NCBI GenBank assembly: GCA_030680415.1 | Contig: JAUXVE010000054.1 | Span: 1 to 35,332 of the forward strand | DNA: 35,332 bases | Origin: Rubrivivax sp. | Lineage (GTDB): Bacteria; Pseudomonadota; Gammaproteobacteria; Burkholderiales; Burkholderiaceae_C | Direction: 5' to 3' | Part shown: positions 8,431-21,108 of the stretch, piece by piece | Layout of the letters: every line of letters begins with the position of its first letter | Numbering within the stretch: the stretch's first letter is position 1 | Position numbers and translations under genes: made by a program | The notes under the pieces: model-generated | What the model was told of the DNA's origin: nothing | The model's database searches: none | The model's input: only the letters and a program-made list of their open reading frames with translations

Positions 8431-9627
8431 TCAGCGCCCGGCCGATGCCGCCGCGATGGCCGCCAGCGTGGCGTCGGGGCGCGGCGTGGTGACCAGCCTC
8501 GACTGAGCCATCACCTGGCGCACCGTGTCGCTGGCGGCAACGACGCGGCGCGAGCTGCGGTCGAAGTAGCGGTCCAGCGCCGCCTGGGCGTCGCGCAGGT
8601 CCGACTGCGCGGCATCGAACTGCCGCGACAGCAGCGCCAGGCGCGCGTTCAGCAGCCGCAGCTTGAGGTTCTCGCGCAGGAAGAAGGCCTGCTCGGGTGC
8701 CACCAGCATCGCTTCGGGGTTGTCGATGCGCGTCACGCGCACCAGGCCCTTGACCTCCTGCCACACCTGCTCGCCGAAGTGGCGCCAGGTCTCGGCCAGA
8801 TGCTCGCTCCAGCCGGCGCCGCTGGCCGGGAGCGCCGGCGCGACGGGTGCCGAAGAGTCCGGGCCGGCGCGCCGCGGCGGCGTCGCTGCCGGCGTCGCGG
8901 CGGCACGCCGCTCGGGTGCAGCCAACAGCGGCAGGTCGTCGACCTGCCGGATGACCTCGTCGAGCCGGATATTCAGCACCGTGATGTCGGTGACGCCGGC
9001 GGAGCGCGTACGCTCCAGGTCCTGCACCACCGCCCGGCGCACGCGCTCCAACCGCGGCTGGTTGTAGCGCGCCAGGCGTTCGTCGGCCTGCTTGAGCGTC
9101 AGCACCAGTGGTTCGGCGCTGCCCGTGATGGCCGCCTGCTGCAGCGCCACGCGGATCGCCGCTTCGACGTCGGCGAGCACGTTCTCGTCGCGCGAACGCG
9201 CCAGCGACTGGATCAGGTCTTCGAACTGGCTGCGCTGCATCGAGGTCTCGGCCACGCGCGCCTCCAGCAGCGCCATCTTGGCGGCGGCCTCGCGTGCCGT
9301 GACCTCGGCCTGGCGCGCCAGCGTTCGCGCCTCGGTGGACAGGCTGGCGCTGTCCTGCTGACGCTTCACGAGCTCGGTCTCGAGTGACTTGACACGTTGC
9401 TGGGTGTTCCATGCGAAGACGAGCGCCGCCGCCGACACGGCGGCCAGCACCGTCGCACCGGCGGCGATCCAGCGCCCGGGCACGGCCGCAGGTGGCGCTG
9501 CCTTCGCGGCCGGCGCAGCCTGCTCGGCCGGCGCAGAAGACGCAGCAGACGCAGCAGACGCCGGGGGCACCGGCGGCATGGCCGCGTCGTCGGGCACGTT
9601 GGGTGGGGGTGCAGGCGTCTCGGTCAC
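8431..9627 (-). CDS. hemX: HemX-like protein (uroporphyrinogen-III C-methyltransferase family name)
   Basis: Membrane-anchored protein encoded after hemD in many proteobacteria. Databases often name it uroporphyrinogen-III C-methyltransferase, but no SAM-methyltransferase motif is visible and that activity should not be assumed. The 398 residues comprise a Pro/Ala-rich cytoplasmic N-terminus, one transmembrane helix at about 52-73, a coiled coil at about 75-130 (TELVKRQQDSASLSTEART and onward), and a helical C-terminal domain containing LFRENLKLRL-type sequence (here FFLRENLKLRLLNARLALL). It starts at GTG, overlapping the hemD stop as GTGA, so it is probably translationally coupled to hemD. 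An open frame continues upstream through hemD but is antisense-free shadow in another frame. Confidence 0.9.
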   Translation of the reverse strand: MTETPAPPPNVPDDAAMPPVPPASAASAASSAPAEQAAPAAKAAPPAAVPGRWIAAGATVLAAVSAAALVFAWNTQQRVKSLETELVKRQQDSASLSTEARTLARQAEVTAREAAAKMALLEARVAETSMQRSQFEDLIQSLARSRDENVLADVEAAIRVALQQAAITGSAEPLVLTLKQADERLARYNQPRLERVRRAVVQDLERTRSAGVTDITVLNIRLDEVIRQVDDLPLLAAPERRAAATPAATPPRRAGPDSSAPVAPALPASGAGWSEHLAETWRHFGEQVWQEVKGLVRVTRIDNPEAMLVAPEQAFFLRENLKLRLLNARLALLSRQFDAAQSDLRDAQAALDRYFDRSSRRVVAASDTVRQVMAQSRLVTTPRPDATLAAIAAASAGR

Positions 9628-10412
9628 TGGGGGCTGGATTCTATCGGCGCAGCCCGGGCAGGCCAGGTGCTGAGCAGCGCCACCACGGCGGCCGGCACCG
9701 GCGCGGCGAGATCGACGCGGCCGAAACCCGCCGCGCGTGCCGCCTGCACGATGCGCGAGTGTGACGCCAGCGCGGCGCTGCGCGACCAGTCGGCTGCCGG
9801 CGCCAGGGCCCGCAGGTTGGCCACCGCCTCGCTGCTGCTGAAGAGCCACAGGTGCTCTGCCGGCGCCGCCAGCGCCGACTGCAGCAAGGCCGCTTCGGCC
9901 GCACTGCACAGCGGCGGCCGGCGGCGGTAGGCGGCGACGAAGTCCACCGCCGCACCGCGCGCGCGCAGGGTCTCGGCCAGCCAGTCGCGCCCGTCTTCGC
10001 CGCGCACCACGAGCACGCGGCGCCCGGCCCAGTCCTGGCCGCTCACCTGCGCCCACAGCGCCTCGGAATCGAAGGCCGGCGCGTCGGCGGCCGGCTCGAC
10101 CAGCGCCGCCGCCGGCACACCCGCAGCACGCAGCGCCGCCGACGTGCCCGGCCCGGTGGACCCGGCCAGCACCTTGGCGGGCCAGCCGCTGCCCGCAGGC
10201 GCGGCAGCAAAGAAGTGCTGCACCGCGTTGGCGCTGACGAAGATCACCAGCGCGTAGCCATCCAGGCGCTGCCAGGCCCGATACAGGGGCGCCGGGTCGT
10301 CCAGCGCTGCGATGTCGATCAGCGGCAGGGCCGCCACGTCCTGCCCGAGCGAGCACAGTTCACGCACCCAGGCCGCGGCCTGGGCCCGCGGGCGGGTGAC
10401 GATCAGCCGCAT
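9624..10412 (-). CDS. hemD: Uroporphyrinogen-III synthase
   Basis: Cyclises hydroxymethylbilane (the HemC product) with inversion of ring D to give uroporphyrinogen III, the branch point to heme, siroheme and cobalamin. It is cytoplasmic. The start MRLIVTRPRAQAAAWVREL is typical of HemD, as are PLIDIAALDDP, VIFVSANAVQHFF near 70-82, and the late WLFSSSEAVANL. The 262 residues fit a family with low sequence conservation and 240-270 residues. I chose the ATG at 10412, seven bases after the hemC stop; a longer open frame upstream overlaps hemC and lacks HemD similarity. The stop overlaps the hemX start. Confidence 0.93.
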   Translation of the reverse strand: MRLIVTRPRAQAAAWVRELCSLGQDVAALPLIDIAALDDPAPLYRAWQRLDGYALVIFVSANAVQHFFAAAPAGSGWPAKVLAGSTGPGTSAALRAAGVPAAALVEPAADAPAFDSEALWAQVSGQDWAGRRVLVVRGEDGRDWLAETLRARGAAVDFVAAYRRRPPLCSAAEAALLQSALAAPAEHLWLFSSSEAVANLRALAPAADWSRSAALASHSRIVQAARAAGFGRVDLAAPVPAAVVALLSTWPARAAPIESSPQ

Positions 10413-10419
10413 CGCAGCC

Positions 10420-11349
10420 TCACATCGCGGGCAGGTAGCTGCCGGCGCCGGCACGGCGCAGTTGCGCGCCCGCCTGTTCGCCCAGAGCCCGCGCCGCCGC
10501 TTCGTCGGCCACCACGGCGTGCAGCCGGGTACGCAGCAAGGGCCGGGTGACTTCCTCGGCGTCACCGAGGGCGGCGTCCAGCCGCAGCGTGTCGCCCTGC
10601 CACACCGCGTGCGCGGCCAGCGGCACGCTGCAGCTGCCGCCCAGGGCGCGCGAGACGGCGCGCTCGGCGTGGCAGGCCAGGAAGGTGGGCCGGTGCAGCG
10701 TGCGCGCCAGCAGCTCGCGCAGCGCGTGAGCGTCCTCGCGCACCTCCAGACCCAACGCGCCCTGCCCGGCGGCCGGGATCATGGCCTCGGGGTCGAACAG
10801 CGAGCGGATGCGCGCGGCCAGCCCGAGCCGCTTCAGGCCCGCCGCCGCCAGCACGATGGCGTCGAAGCCGCCTTCGTCGAGCTTGCGCAGCCGTGTGTCG
10901 AGGTTGCCGCGCAGCGGCTCGATGCGCAGGTCGGGCCGCGCCGCCAGCAGTTGCACGACACGGCGCAGGCTGGAGGTGCCGACCACGGCACCCGGCGGCA
11001 GCTCGGCCGGACCGGCATAGCGGTTGGAGACGAAGGCGTCGCGCGGGTCTTCACGTTCCCAGATGGCGGCCAGCACGAAGCCGGCCGGCAGGTCCATCGG
11101 CACGTCCTTCAGCGAATGCACGGCGAGGTGCGCCCGGCCCTCTTCGAGCGCGGTTTCCAGCTCCTTCACGAACAGGCCCTTGCCGCCCACCTTGGACAGC
11201 GCGCGGTCCAGGATCTGGTCGCCGCGGGTCGTCATGCCCAGCAGTTCCACCGCCAGGCCGTGGTCGGCGACCAGCGTGTCGCGCACGTGTTCGGCCTGCC
11301 ACAGCGCAAGGCGGCTCTCGCGGGTGGCGATGATGGTGGGTGCAGTCAT
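10420..11349 (-). CDS. hemC: Porphobilinogen deaminase (hydroxymethylbilane synthase)
   Basis: Polymerises four porphobilinogen molecules into hydroxymethylbilane in the cytoplasm. The 309 residues match the family (about 310). Landmarks: [17 protein letters not shown] at 6-22, the KGLFVKELE segment at 57-65, catalytic Asp82 in [16 protein letters not shown] at 124-130 that contacts the cofactor, and Cys240 in [12 protein letters not shown], where the dipyrromethane cofactor is attached. The ATG at 11349 is chosen because homology begins at [11 protein letters not shown]; the frame extends upstream without similarity. It is the first gene of hemC-hemD-hemX-hemY and is divergent from ppc. Confidence 0.97.
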   Translation of the reverse strand: MTAPTIIATRESRLALWQAEHVRDTLVADHGLAVELLGMTTRGDQILDRALSKVGGKGLFVKELETALEEGRAHLAVHSLKDVPMDLPAGFVLAAIWEREDPRDAFVSNRYAGPAELPPGAVVGTSSLRRVVQLLAARPDLRIEPLRGNLDTRLRKLDEGGFDAIVLAAAGLKRLGLAARIRSLFDPEAMIPAAGQGALGLEVREDAHALRELLARTLHRPTFLACHAERAVSRALGGSCSVPLAAHAVWQGDTLRLDAALGDAEEVTRPLLRTRLHAVVADEAAARALGEQAGAQLRRAGAGSYLPAM

Positions 11350-11441
11350 GGCCCCGAATGATAGCCAGCCGCCGGGCCGTGCCAGGCACGCCAGCCTGCG
11401 CCGCAGCCGGCGGCCGGGCACGGTGTTTGCGATCAGAATTG

Positions 11442-11454
11442 GTAACCTGGTTAC
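11442..11454. promoter_or_regulatory. Perfect inverted repeat between hemC and ppc
   Basis: GTAACC-T-GGTTAC is a perfect 6-bp inverted repeat in the 122-bp gap between the divergent hemC and ppc starts. It lies 18 bases before the ppc ATG and overlaps the position where a ppc -10 would fall if TTGCGA (11427-11432) is the -35. It may be an operator for ppc. The binding protein is unknown. Confidence 0.4.
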
Positions 11455-11471
11455 ATGCCCCGGAGCTGCCG

Positions 11472-14378
<2,907 letters not shown>

Positions 14379-14419
14379 AGCCGCGGCCGCCGCCACTTTC
14401 AACGTTCGGGGATCACACC

Positions 14420-15424
14420 ATGCGCGTCGCCGTCTACAGCACCCGCCCCTACGACCGCGACGCCATCGAGCGCGCGAGCACGCAGCGGCGCCACACCTTC
14501 GTCTACCTCGAAGCGCGGCTCGACACCACCACGGTGGCCACCGCCACCGGCGCCGACGCGGTCTGCGCTTTCGTCAACGACCACCTCGACGCCGAGGTGC
14601 TGCGCGGCCTGCAGCGCCTGGGCGTGCGCCTGCTGGTGTTGCGCTGCGCCGGCTTCAACCATGTCGACCTGGCCGCGGCGGCAGCGCTCGGCATCGCGGT
14701 CGGCCGCGTGCCCGAGTATTCGCCGTACGCGGTGGCCGAGTACACGGCGGCGCTGGTGCTGACGCTGAACCGCAAGATCCACCGCGCCCACGCCCGGGTG
14801 CGCGAGGGCAACTTCGCGCTCGACGGACTGCTGGGATTCGACCTCCACGGCCGCACCGTGGGCGTGGTCGGCACCGGCAAGATCGGCGAATGCTTCTGCC
14901 GCATCATGGCCGGCTTCGGCTGCCACCTGCTGGCCTTCGACCCGCGCCCCAACCCGGCCTGCGAGGCGCTGGGCGCGCGCTACGTGCCGCTGCCCGAACT
15001 GCTGGCGGCCAGCGACATCGTCAGCCTGCACTGCCCGCTGACGCCGCAGACGCGCCACCTCATCGACGCCGCGGCACTGGCGGGCATGAAACACGGCGCC
15101 ATGCTCATCAACACCAGCCGCGGTGCGGTGCTCGACGCCCGCGCGGCGATCGACGCCCTCAAGTCAGGCACGCTGGGCAGCCTGGGCCTGGACGTCTACG
15201 AGGAGGAAGGCGACCTCTTCTTCCGCGACCTCTCGGCCGAGGTCATCCACGACGACGTCTTCGCGCGGCTGCTGACGATGCCCAACGTCGTCGTCACCGG
15301 GCACCAGGCCTTCTTCACCGAAGACGCGCTGGCCGCCATCGCCGGCGTCACGCTGGCCAACCTGGATGCCTTCGAAGCCACCGGCACACCGGCGCACCCG
15401 GTGTCGGTGGAGCGCATCGTCTAG
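14420..15424 (+). CDS. ldhA: D-lactate dehydrogenase (NAD-dependent, D-2-hydroxyacid dehydrogenase family)
   Basis: Reduces pyruvate to D-lactate with NADH, in the cytoplasm. The 334 residues match LdhA-type enzymes (about 330). Visible: substrate-binding LRCAGFNHVDL at 74-84, the Rossmann loop GTGKIG at 151-156, NAD-binding Asp in LAFDPRPNP near 174, catalytic Arg234 in NTSRGAVLD, Glu263 in YEEEGDLFF and His295 in VTGHQAFFTEDAL. The FFxxxL-type ending and DLFFRDLS support lactate over other hydroxyacids. A GGGGA lies 8 bases before the ATG. It probably shares a transcript with ppc and ends in the inverted REP-like repeat pair. Confidence 0.93.
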   Translation: MRVAVYSTRPYDRDAIERASTQRRHTFVYLEARLDTTTVATATGADAVCAFVNDHLDAEVLRGLQRLGVRLLVLRCAGFNHVDLAAAAALGIAVGRVPEYSPYAVAEYTAALVLTLNRKIHRAHARVREGNFALDGLLGFDLHGRTVGVVGTGKIGECFCRIMAGFGCHLLAFDPRPNPACEALGARYVPLPELLAASDIVSLHCPLTPQTRHLIDAAALAGMKHGAMLINTSRGAVLDARAAIDALKSGTLGSLGLDVYEEEGDLFFRDLSAEVIHDDVFARLLTMPNVVVTGHQAFFTEDALAAIAGVTLANLDAFEATGTPAHPVSVERIV

Positions 15425-15448
15425 GCCCGCAAGCGGCCCTGCCCTGCT

Positions 15449-15538
15449 CCCTCGCCCCGCTGGCGGGGAGAGGGCTGGGGTGAGGGGCCGGCGCGCCAAG
15501 CGCCCTCACCCCGGCCCTCTCCCGCCAGCGGGAGAGGG
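15449..15538. repeat. Inverted pair of REP-like elements
   Basis: Two near-identical ~37-bp units face each other: 15449-15486 and 15503-15538. Read toward each other's complement, both contain CCCTCACCCC, then CCCTCTCCC and GCCAGCGGG, a consensus seen dispersed in many beta- and gammaproteobacterial genomes. Each unit has its own GC stem, and the pair can fold into one long hairpin. It lies between the converging ldhA and algR genes, so it can act as a bidirectional terminator. The end of the algR reading frame lies inside the right-hand unit. Confidence 0.85.
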
Positions 15539-16294
15539 GGAAATCCGAGCCGACGGCTCGTCGCCGCCGGCCAGCGCGGCCCGCACCGCCGCCACCTGGC
15601 GCCGCGAAACGGCCAGCCATTCGTCGAGCGGCGCCACGCGCACGGCCCAGCCGTCGGCGTCGGCGTCGCGCAGTTCCAGCGCGCGGATGGCGCGCCGCGC
15701 CACCAGCGCGTTGCGGTGGACGCGGATGAAGGCCCCGCCCAGGCGGTGCTCCAGCTCGGTCAGCGTGTCGTCGAGCACATAGGTGTGCTCGGCGGTGCGC
15801 AGCGTCACGTACTTCTGCTCGGCCCTCAGATACAGCACTTCGGCGTGCGGCAGCCGCAGCACGCGACCGCGGTCGTTGACGACGAGGGCCGGGCCCTCGG
15901 GCAGCGGCCCGCCCTCGGGGCGCAAACGCTGCTTCACGCGTTGCAGTGCCGCCAGCAGGCGCTCGCGGCGCACCGGCTTGGTGAGGTAGTCCACTGCCTC
16001 CAGGTCGAAGGCCTGCAGCGCGTGCTCGGCGTGGGCGGTCACGAACACCACCGCCGGCGGCTGTGGCAACGCCTGCAGCGCCGCCGCCAGCCGCAGGCCG
16101 TCGCGTCCCGGCATGCGGATGTCCAGCAGCACGGCGTCGACGGGCACGGCCTGCAGCTGCGCCAGCGCGGCTTCGGCATCGCCAGCCTCGCCCACCACCA
16201 CCGCGCCTGCCTCGGGCAGGCTGTCGACGAGCGAGCGCAGTCGCAGCCGGGCCAACGCCTCGTCGTCGACGATGAGCAGGCGCAAGGGATGCAT
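15506..16294 (-). CDS. algR: AlgR/LytR-type response regulator with LytTR DNA-binding domain
   Basis: Transcription factor that receives phosphate from the AlgZ-like kinase encoded upstream. The receiver domain (1-120) has Asp10-Asp11, phospho-acceptor Asp58 in LLDIRMPG, Thr86 and Lys106 in DYLTKP. The LytTR domain (about 140-243) shows EVLYLRAEQKYVTLRT and FIRVHRNALVARRAI. The 262-residue length includes a C-terminal tail, SARISPSPAGGRGPG, that is encoded by the REP-like repeat, so the ancestral stop was probably lost or displaced when the repeat arrived. The gene lies between argH and hemC, as algR does in Pseudomonas, where it controls alginate, twitching and virulence genes; targets here are unknown. 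Confidence 0.92.
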   Translation of the reverse strand: MHPLRLLIVDDEALARLRLRSLVDSLPEAGAVVVGEAGDAEAALAQLQAVPVDAVLLDIRMPGRDGLRLAAALQALPQPPAVVFVTAHAEHALQAFDLEAVDYLTKPVRRERLLAALQRVKQRLRPEGGPLPEGPALVVNDRGRVLRLPHAEVLYLRAEQKYVTLRTAEHTYVLDDTLTELEHRLGGAFIRVHRNALVARRAIRALELRDADADGWAVRVAPLDEWLAVSRRQVAAVRAALAGGDEPSARISPSPAGGRGPG

Positions 16295-16323
16295 GGCGTG
16301 CGCAGCCGGCGCCGTGCCTGAGC

Positions 16324-17484
16324 TCAAGGCAAGGGCAGCACGATGCGGGCGTGGAACATCGCGCCCTCGGCGGTGGGCTCCTGCCACACGTCGCATTGCG
16401 CCGCCACGTCGTGCAGCAGCCGCAGCCGCTCGCGCACGTTGTGCAGCGCCATGCCGTGGCCGGGCGTGCCGGGCTCGCTGCCGACGGTGTTGCTGACCAC
16501 CACCACGACCTGCCCGCGCTGCACCGTGGCGCGCACCGCGATGCGGCCACCATCCAGCACCGGCTCGATGCCGTGGCGCACCGCGTTTTCCACCAGCGGC
16601 TGCAGCACCAGCGGCGGCACCCGCGCAGCGGCGACCCGGGGATCGGCGCTGATGTCCCACCGCACCTGCAGCCGCGGGCCGTAGCGCACCTGCTCGATGG
16701 CCAGGTAGCGCCGCGCGAGGTCGATCTCCTCTTCCAGCGCCACCGAAGCGCCGCTGTCGGCCAGGGCGACGCGGAACAACTGCGCCAGGTCTTCGAGCAC
16801 GCTTTCGGCGCGCCCCGGGTCGGCGCGCACCAGCGCCAGCGCCGTGTTCAGGGCGTTGAACAGGAAGTGCGGCTGGATGCGCGACTGCAGCTCCGCCAGC
16901 CGCGCGCTCGCGTTCGCCGGGTGCCAGATGCGCGAGCGCAAGTCGAGCCAGGCCCAGATCCCGGCCGCAAAGAGCACGCCCGCCAGGACCACGGCGGCCA
17001 GGCGCAAGCCGCCCGCCGCCCCCGACAGACCCACCCACCACAGCGGCAGCCAGGCCGCCAGCGCGGCAGCGCCGCCCAGCGCCAGCACCACCGCGGCACG
17101 CGCCGGCACGCCGGCGCGGCGCAGCGGTTGGCGCAAGGCACACACGGCCACCAGCCACAGCAGCGTGCCGGCGACGCCGCCGAAGGCCAGCGCCGCCTGT
17201 CGTGCGCCCCAGTCGGCCAAGCTCGACGCGTTGCCCAGGGCCACGACGGCCAGCACCGCCTGCACCAGCAGCACGGCGCGCAGGGCCAGCGCCGGGTGGC
17301 AGACGTCGAAGGCCGCGGCCGCCTGGGCCTGCAGCCGGGCGCGCTCTTCGGCAATGGGGTCGAAGCGCGTGATCGCGAAGCTGGAGCTCTGCGCCTCGGT
17401 CTGCCGGGTCGTCTCGGGCCACAGGCTGGCCGGGCGGCTGGCCGTGGGCGGGAAGTCGGTGTCGTTGGCGTCGGGGCGGCTCAT
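16324..17484 (-). CDS. algZ: AlgZ/FimS-type LytS-family sensor histidine kinase
   Basis: Membrane sensor kinase partnered with the AlgR-like regulator 29 bp downstream. The 386 residues start with a ~60-residue cytoplasmic segment, then about four hydrophobic helices (roughly 66-84, 97-117, 130-152 and 160-180). The His_kinase domain follows with His206 in RIQPHFLFNALNTALAL and the ATP-binding N box Asn300 in QPLVENAVRHGIEP; the later GHGMALHNVRERL is the G box. There is no separate sensory domain, so the stimulus is probably sensed in or at the membrane. It is divergent from argH. Confidence 0.92.
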   Translation of the reverse strand: MSRPDANDTDFPPTASRPASLWPETTRQTEAQSSSFAITRFDPIAEERARLQAQAAAAFDVCHPALALRAVLLVQAVLAVVALGNASSLADWGARQAALAFGGVAGTLLWLVAVCALRQPLRRAGVPARAAVVLALGGAAALAAWLPLWWVGLSGAAGGLRLAAVVLAGVLFAAGIWAWLDLRSRIWHPANASARLAELQSRIQPHFLFNALNTALALVRADPGRAESVLEDLAQLFRVALADSGASVALEEEIDLARRYLAIEQVRYGPRLQVRWDISADPRVAAARVPPLVLQPLVENAVRHGIEPVLDGGRIAVRATVQRGQVVVVVSNTVGSEPGTPGHGMALHNVRERLRLLHDVAAQCDVWQEPTAEGAMFHARIVLPLP

Positions 17485-17494
17485 CGTGCACCGG

Positions 17495-17548
17495 ATAATA
17501 CGGACTCCCTCTTGCAGGTAGTTCCAGCCCCGTTGCGACTCGTCGCAA
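17495..17548. promoter_or_regulatory. argH-algZ divergent control region with 16-bp palindrome
   Basis: TTGCGAC-TC-GTCGCAA (17533-17548) is a perfect inverted repeat with 7-bp arms, 34 bp before the argH ATG. On the minus strand TATTAT (17500-17495) is a plausible -10 for the kinase gene; transcription would then start only a few bases before its ATG (17484), giving a nearly leaderless message. No convincing -35 accompanies it. The palindrome could bind a regulator of argH or of the kinase operon. Confidence 0.4.
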
Positions 17549-17581
17549 TGCCACGTATTTCCAACTCACGACACCAAGCGC

Positions 17582-18988
<1,407 letters not shown>

Positions 18989-19009
18989 AGGTGTGTCGTT
19001 GGCCGCCGC

Positions 19010-19501
19010 TCAGCGCGGCGGATCGGGCGGCTGGCCCTTGTCGAAGATCACGCGCCAGACGCCCGGCGACTCCTGGCGCCAGATCGAATTGAAACGCGCG
19101 ATGACCTGGCCGGCCGGGTTGCGCACCGGCCCGGTCGACAGCGCCAGGCTGCCGTCGGCAAGCACCTCGACCTGATCGGGTTCCCACGAGAAAGGCGCCG
19201 CAGCAGTATCGAAATAGGCCTTCCAGCCGGTGGCCACCGCCGCCTTGCCGCGCAGCACCTGGCCGCCGCCAAAGAACATGGCCTGTTCCGACAGCCAGCC
19301 CGTGACGGCGGCGTGGTCGCGCTCGGCCATGCTGCGCGCGAAGCTGCGTTCGGCGTCGAACACCTGGCGCTGCAGAGCCCCGCTATCCGGCACCGTGGTC
19401 ACCGCGCAGGCAGCGGGCAGCAGCGCCAGGGCCAGCAGGCACAGGCGCCGGCCGGCGGGGCGCCAACCAGGCCGCAAGGACCCCGGACCATGGTCAGGCA
19501 C
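19010..19501 (-). CDS. Secreted DUF4440/SnoaL-like protein
   Basis: A 163-residue exported protein of the NTF2-like superfamily, function unknown. Residues ~18-32 are a hydrophobic signal (RRLCLLALALLPAACAV). PAAC is only a weak lipobox, so a lipoprotein is possible but not certain. The mature part has the DUF4440 pattern: a helix with ERSFARSMAERDHAAVTGWL, then KAAVATGWKAYF, and strands ending in FNSIWRQESPGVWRVIFDKG. The gene overlaps the upstream small membrane-protein gene by 8 bp, so the two form an operon. Confidence 0.82.
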   Translation of the reverse strand: MPDHGPGSLRPGWRPAGRRLCLLALALLPAACAVTTVPDSGALQRQVFDAERSFARSMAERDHAAVTGWLSEQAMFFGGGQVLRGKAAVATGWKAYFDTAAAPFSWEPDQVEVLADGSLALSTGPVRNPAGQVIARFNSIWRQESPGVWRVIFDKGQPPDPPR

Positions 19502-19826
19502 GGTGCACGGCCGGCTGCCGCGCCGACGTTTCGTCGTCGAACCAGCCCAGCAGGATCAGCGCCATCGCGCTGCCGATCGGAAACAGCAGCACCGCCAGCG
19601 CCACCCAGCCGGCCGCCGAGCGCGCCATGCGCCGCGCGCCCAGACCCAGGAATACCCAGTGCAGCCCGATCGCGCAGGCCAGCACCAGGCCGACCGCGAC
19701 GACGCGTGGCACCGACGCCACGGTGTGTTCGACCAGTGGCGGCAGCAGCATCACGATGCACCCCAGCGCCACCAGCAGTGCGACGGTGGATGCGGCAAGG
19801 GCACGTTGGGCAGAGGTCTCGGGCAT
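19494..19826 (-). CDS. Small three-helix membrane protein
   Basis: A 110-residue protein with three hydrophobic segments: ALAASTVALLVALGCIVMLL near 9-28, VVAVGLVLACAIGLHWVFL near 43-61, and WVALAVLLFPIGSAMALILL near 74-93. I recognise no family and assign no function. The ATG at 19826 is the first Met of the hydrophobic unit; a frame extends upstream antisense to dinB but is a shadow. Its 3' end overlaps the DUF4440-like gene, and it is divergent from dinB. It may be a transport or envelope helper, by location only. Confidence 0.75.
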   Translation of the reverse strand: MPETSAQRALAASTVALLVALGCIVMLLPPLVEHTVASVPRVVAVGLVLACAIGLHWVFLGLGARRMARSAAGWVALAVLLFPIGSAMALILLGWFDDETSARQPAVHRA

Positions 19827-19919
19827 GACGGCTCCGACGGCTGGGCAATGTCGGCTCAGTGTAGGACGATCCGGCGGCGCCGCGGTACGCTGTGACACTT
19901 CCTTTCGCCCCGCCACCCC

Positions 19920-21053
19920 TTGCCCAAACGCCGCTGGATCGCCCACCTGGACATGGACGCTTTCTACGCGTCGGTGGAGCTGCTGCGCTACCCCGACCTG
20001 GCCGGGCAGGCGGTGGTCATCGGCGGCGGCCGCCGTCACCAGCCGACGCTGGCGCCCGACGGCAGCCGCCGCTACGCGCTGCTTGCCGGCTACGCCGGCC
20101 GCGGCGTCATCACGACCGCCACCTACGCGGCGCGTGACTTCGGCGTGCACAGCGGCATGGGACTGATGAAGGCCGCGCTGCTGGCGCCGCAGGCGGTGCT
20201 GCTGCCGGTGGACTTCGAGCAGTACCGCCTGTATTCGCGCCGCTTCAAGGCCGCGGTGGCCGAGGTGGCACCGGTGATCGAGGACCGCGGCATCGACGAG
20301 ATCTACATCGACCTCACCGAGGTGCCCGGTGCGCAGGACACCCTGGGCCACGACCCGCATGGCGGCGTGCGCGCCGTGGCGCAGCAGATCCGCAACAACG
20401 TGCGCCGCGCCACCGGCCTGAGCTGCTCGATCGGCGTCACGCCCAACAAGCTGCTGGCCAAGATCGCCAGCGAGCTGGACAAGCCCGACGGCCTGACGGT
20501 GCTCACCATCGCCGACGTGCCGGCGCGCATCTGGCCGCTGCCGGTGCGGCGCATCAACGGCATCGGCCCCAAGGCCGCGCTGCAGCTGCAGGCGCTGGGC
20601 CTGCGCACGGTGGGCGACATCGCGGCGCGCGAGCGCGCCTGGCTCGTGCAGCACTTCGGCCGCAGCTACGGCCCCTGGCTGTTCGATGCCGCGCACGGCG
20701 TCGACGACCGGCCGCTGGTCACCCACAGCGAACCGGTGTCGATGAGCCGCGAAACCACCTTCGAGCGCAACCTGCACGCGGTGCGCGACCGCGCCGAACT
20801 CACCGGCATCCTCGACGATCTGGCGCAGCAAGTGGCCACCGACCTGCAGCGCAAGGGCTACGCCGGCCGCACCATCGGCATCAAGCTGCGCTTCGACGAC
20901 TTCAAGACCGTGACGCGCGACCTCACGCTGCCGCAGGCGGTGGCCGACGCGGCGGCGATCCGCCACGCCGCCGGGCTGTGCCTGAAGCGGGTCGACCTCG
21001 GCCGCCGGCTGCGCCTGCTGGGCGTGCGCGCGGCCTCGCTGGTGCGGCTGTAG
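19920..21053 (+). CDS. dinB: DNA polymerase IV-like Y-family polymerase
   Basis: Translesion DNA polymerase lacking proofreading. The palm begins at once: IAHLDMDAFYASVEL with metal-binding Asp11, and the second acidic pair Asp126-Glu127 in RGIDEIYIDLTEV. Helix-hairpin-helix NGIGPKAALQLQALGLRTV lies near 204-222 and a little-finger domain follows. At 377 residues it is longer than E. coli DinB (351): about 20 extra residues (roughly 39-60) separate VVIGGGRR from GRGVITTATYAARDFG. The start is TTG with no clear Shine-Dalgarno, and no LexA box of the CTGT-N8-ACAG form is visible in the 93 bp upstream. It lies 55 bp before the lldD-like gene. Confidence 0.93.
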   Translation: MPKRRWIAHLDMDAFYASVELLRYPDLAGQAVVIGGGRRHQPTLAPDGSRRYALLAGYAGRGVITTATYAARDFGVHSGMGLMKAALLAPQAVLLPVDFEQYRLYSRRFKAAVAEVAPVIEDRGIDEIYIDLTEVPGAQDTLGHDPHGGVRAVAQQIRNNVRRATGLSCSIGVTPNKLLAKIASELDKPDGLTVLTIADVPARIWPLPVRRINGIGPKAALQLQALGLRTVGDIAARERAWLVQHFGRSYGPWLFDAAHGVDDRPLVTHSEPVSMSRETTFERNLHAVRDRAELTGILDDLAQQVATDLQRKGYAGRTIGIKLRFDDFKTVTRDLTLPQAVADAAAIRHAAGLCLKRVDLGRRLRLLGVRAASLVRL

Positions 21054-21108
21054 CACCGCGGCCGTGGCCGCCGGCACTGGTTACGATCGGCGGCCTCCGG
21101 AGACCGAT

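Noticed and set aside
11364..11390. TGGCAC element upstream of hemC resembling a sigma-54 half site
   Set aside because: The matching TTGC element at the right distance is absent.
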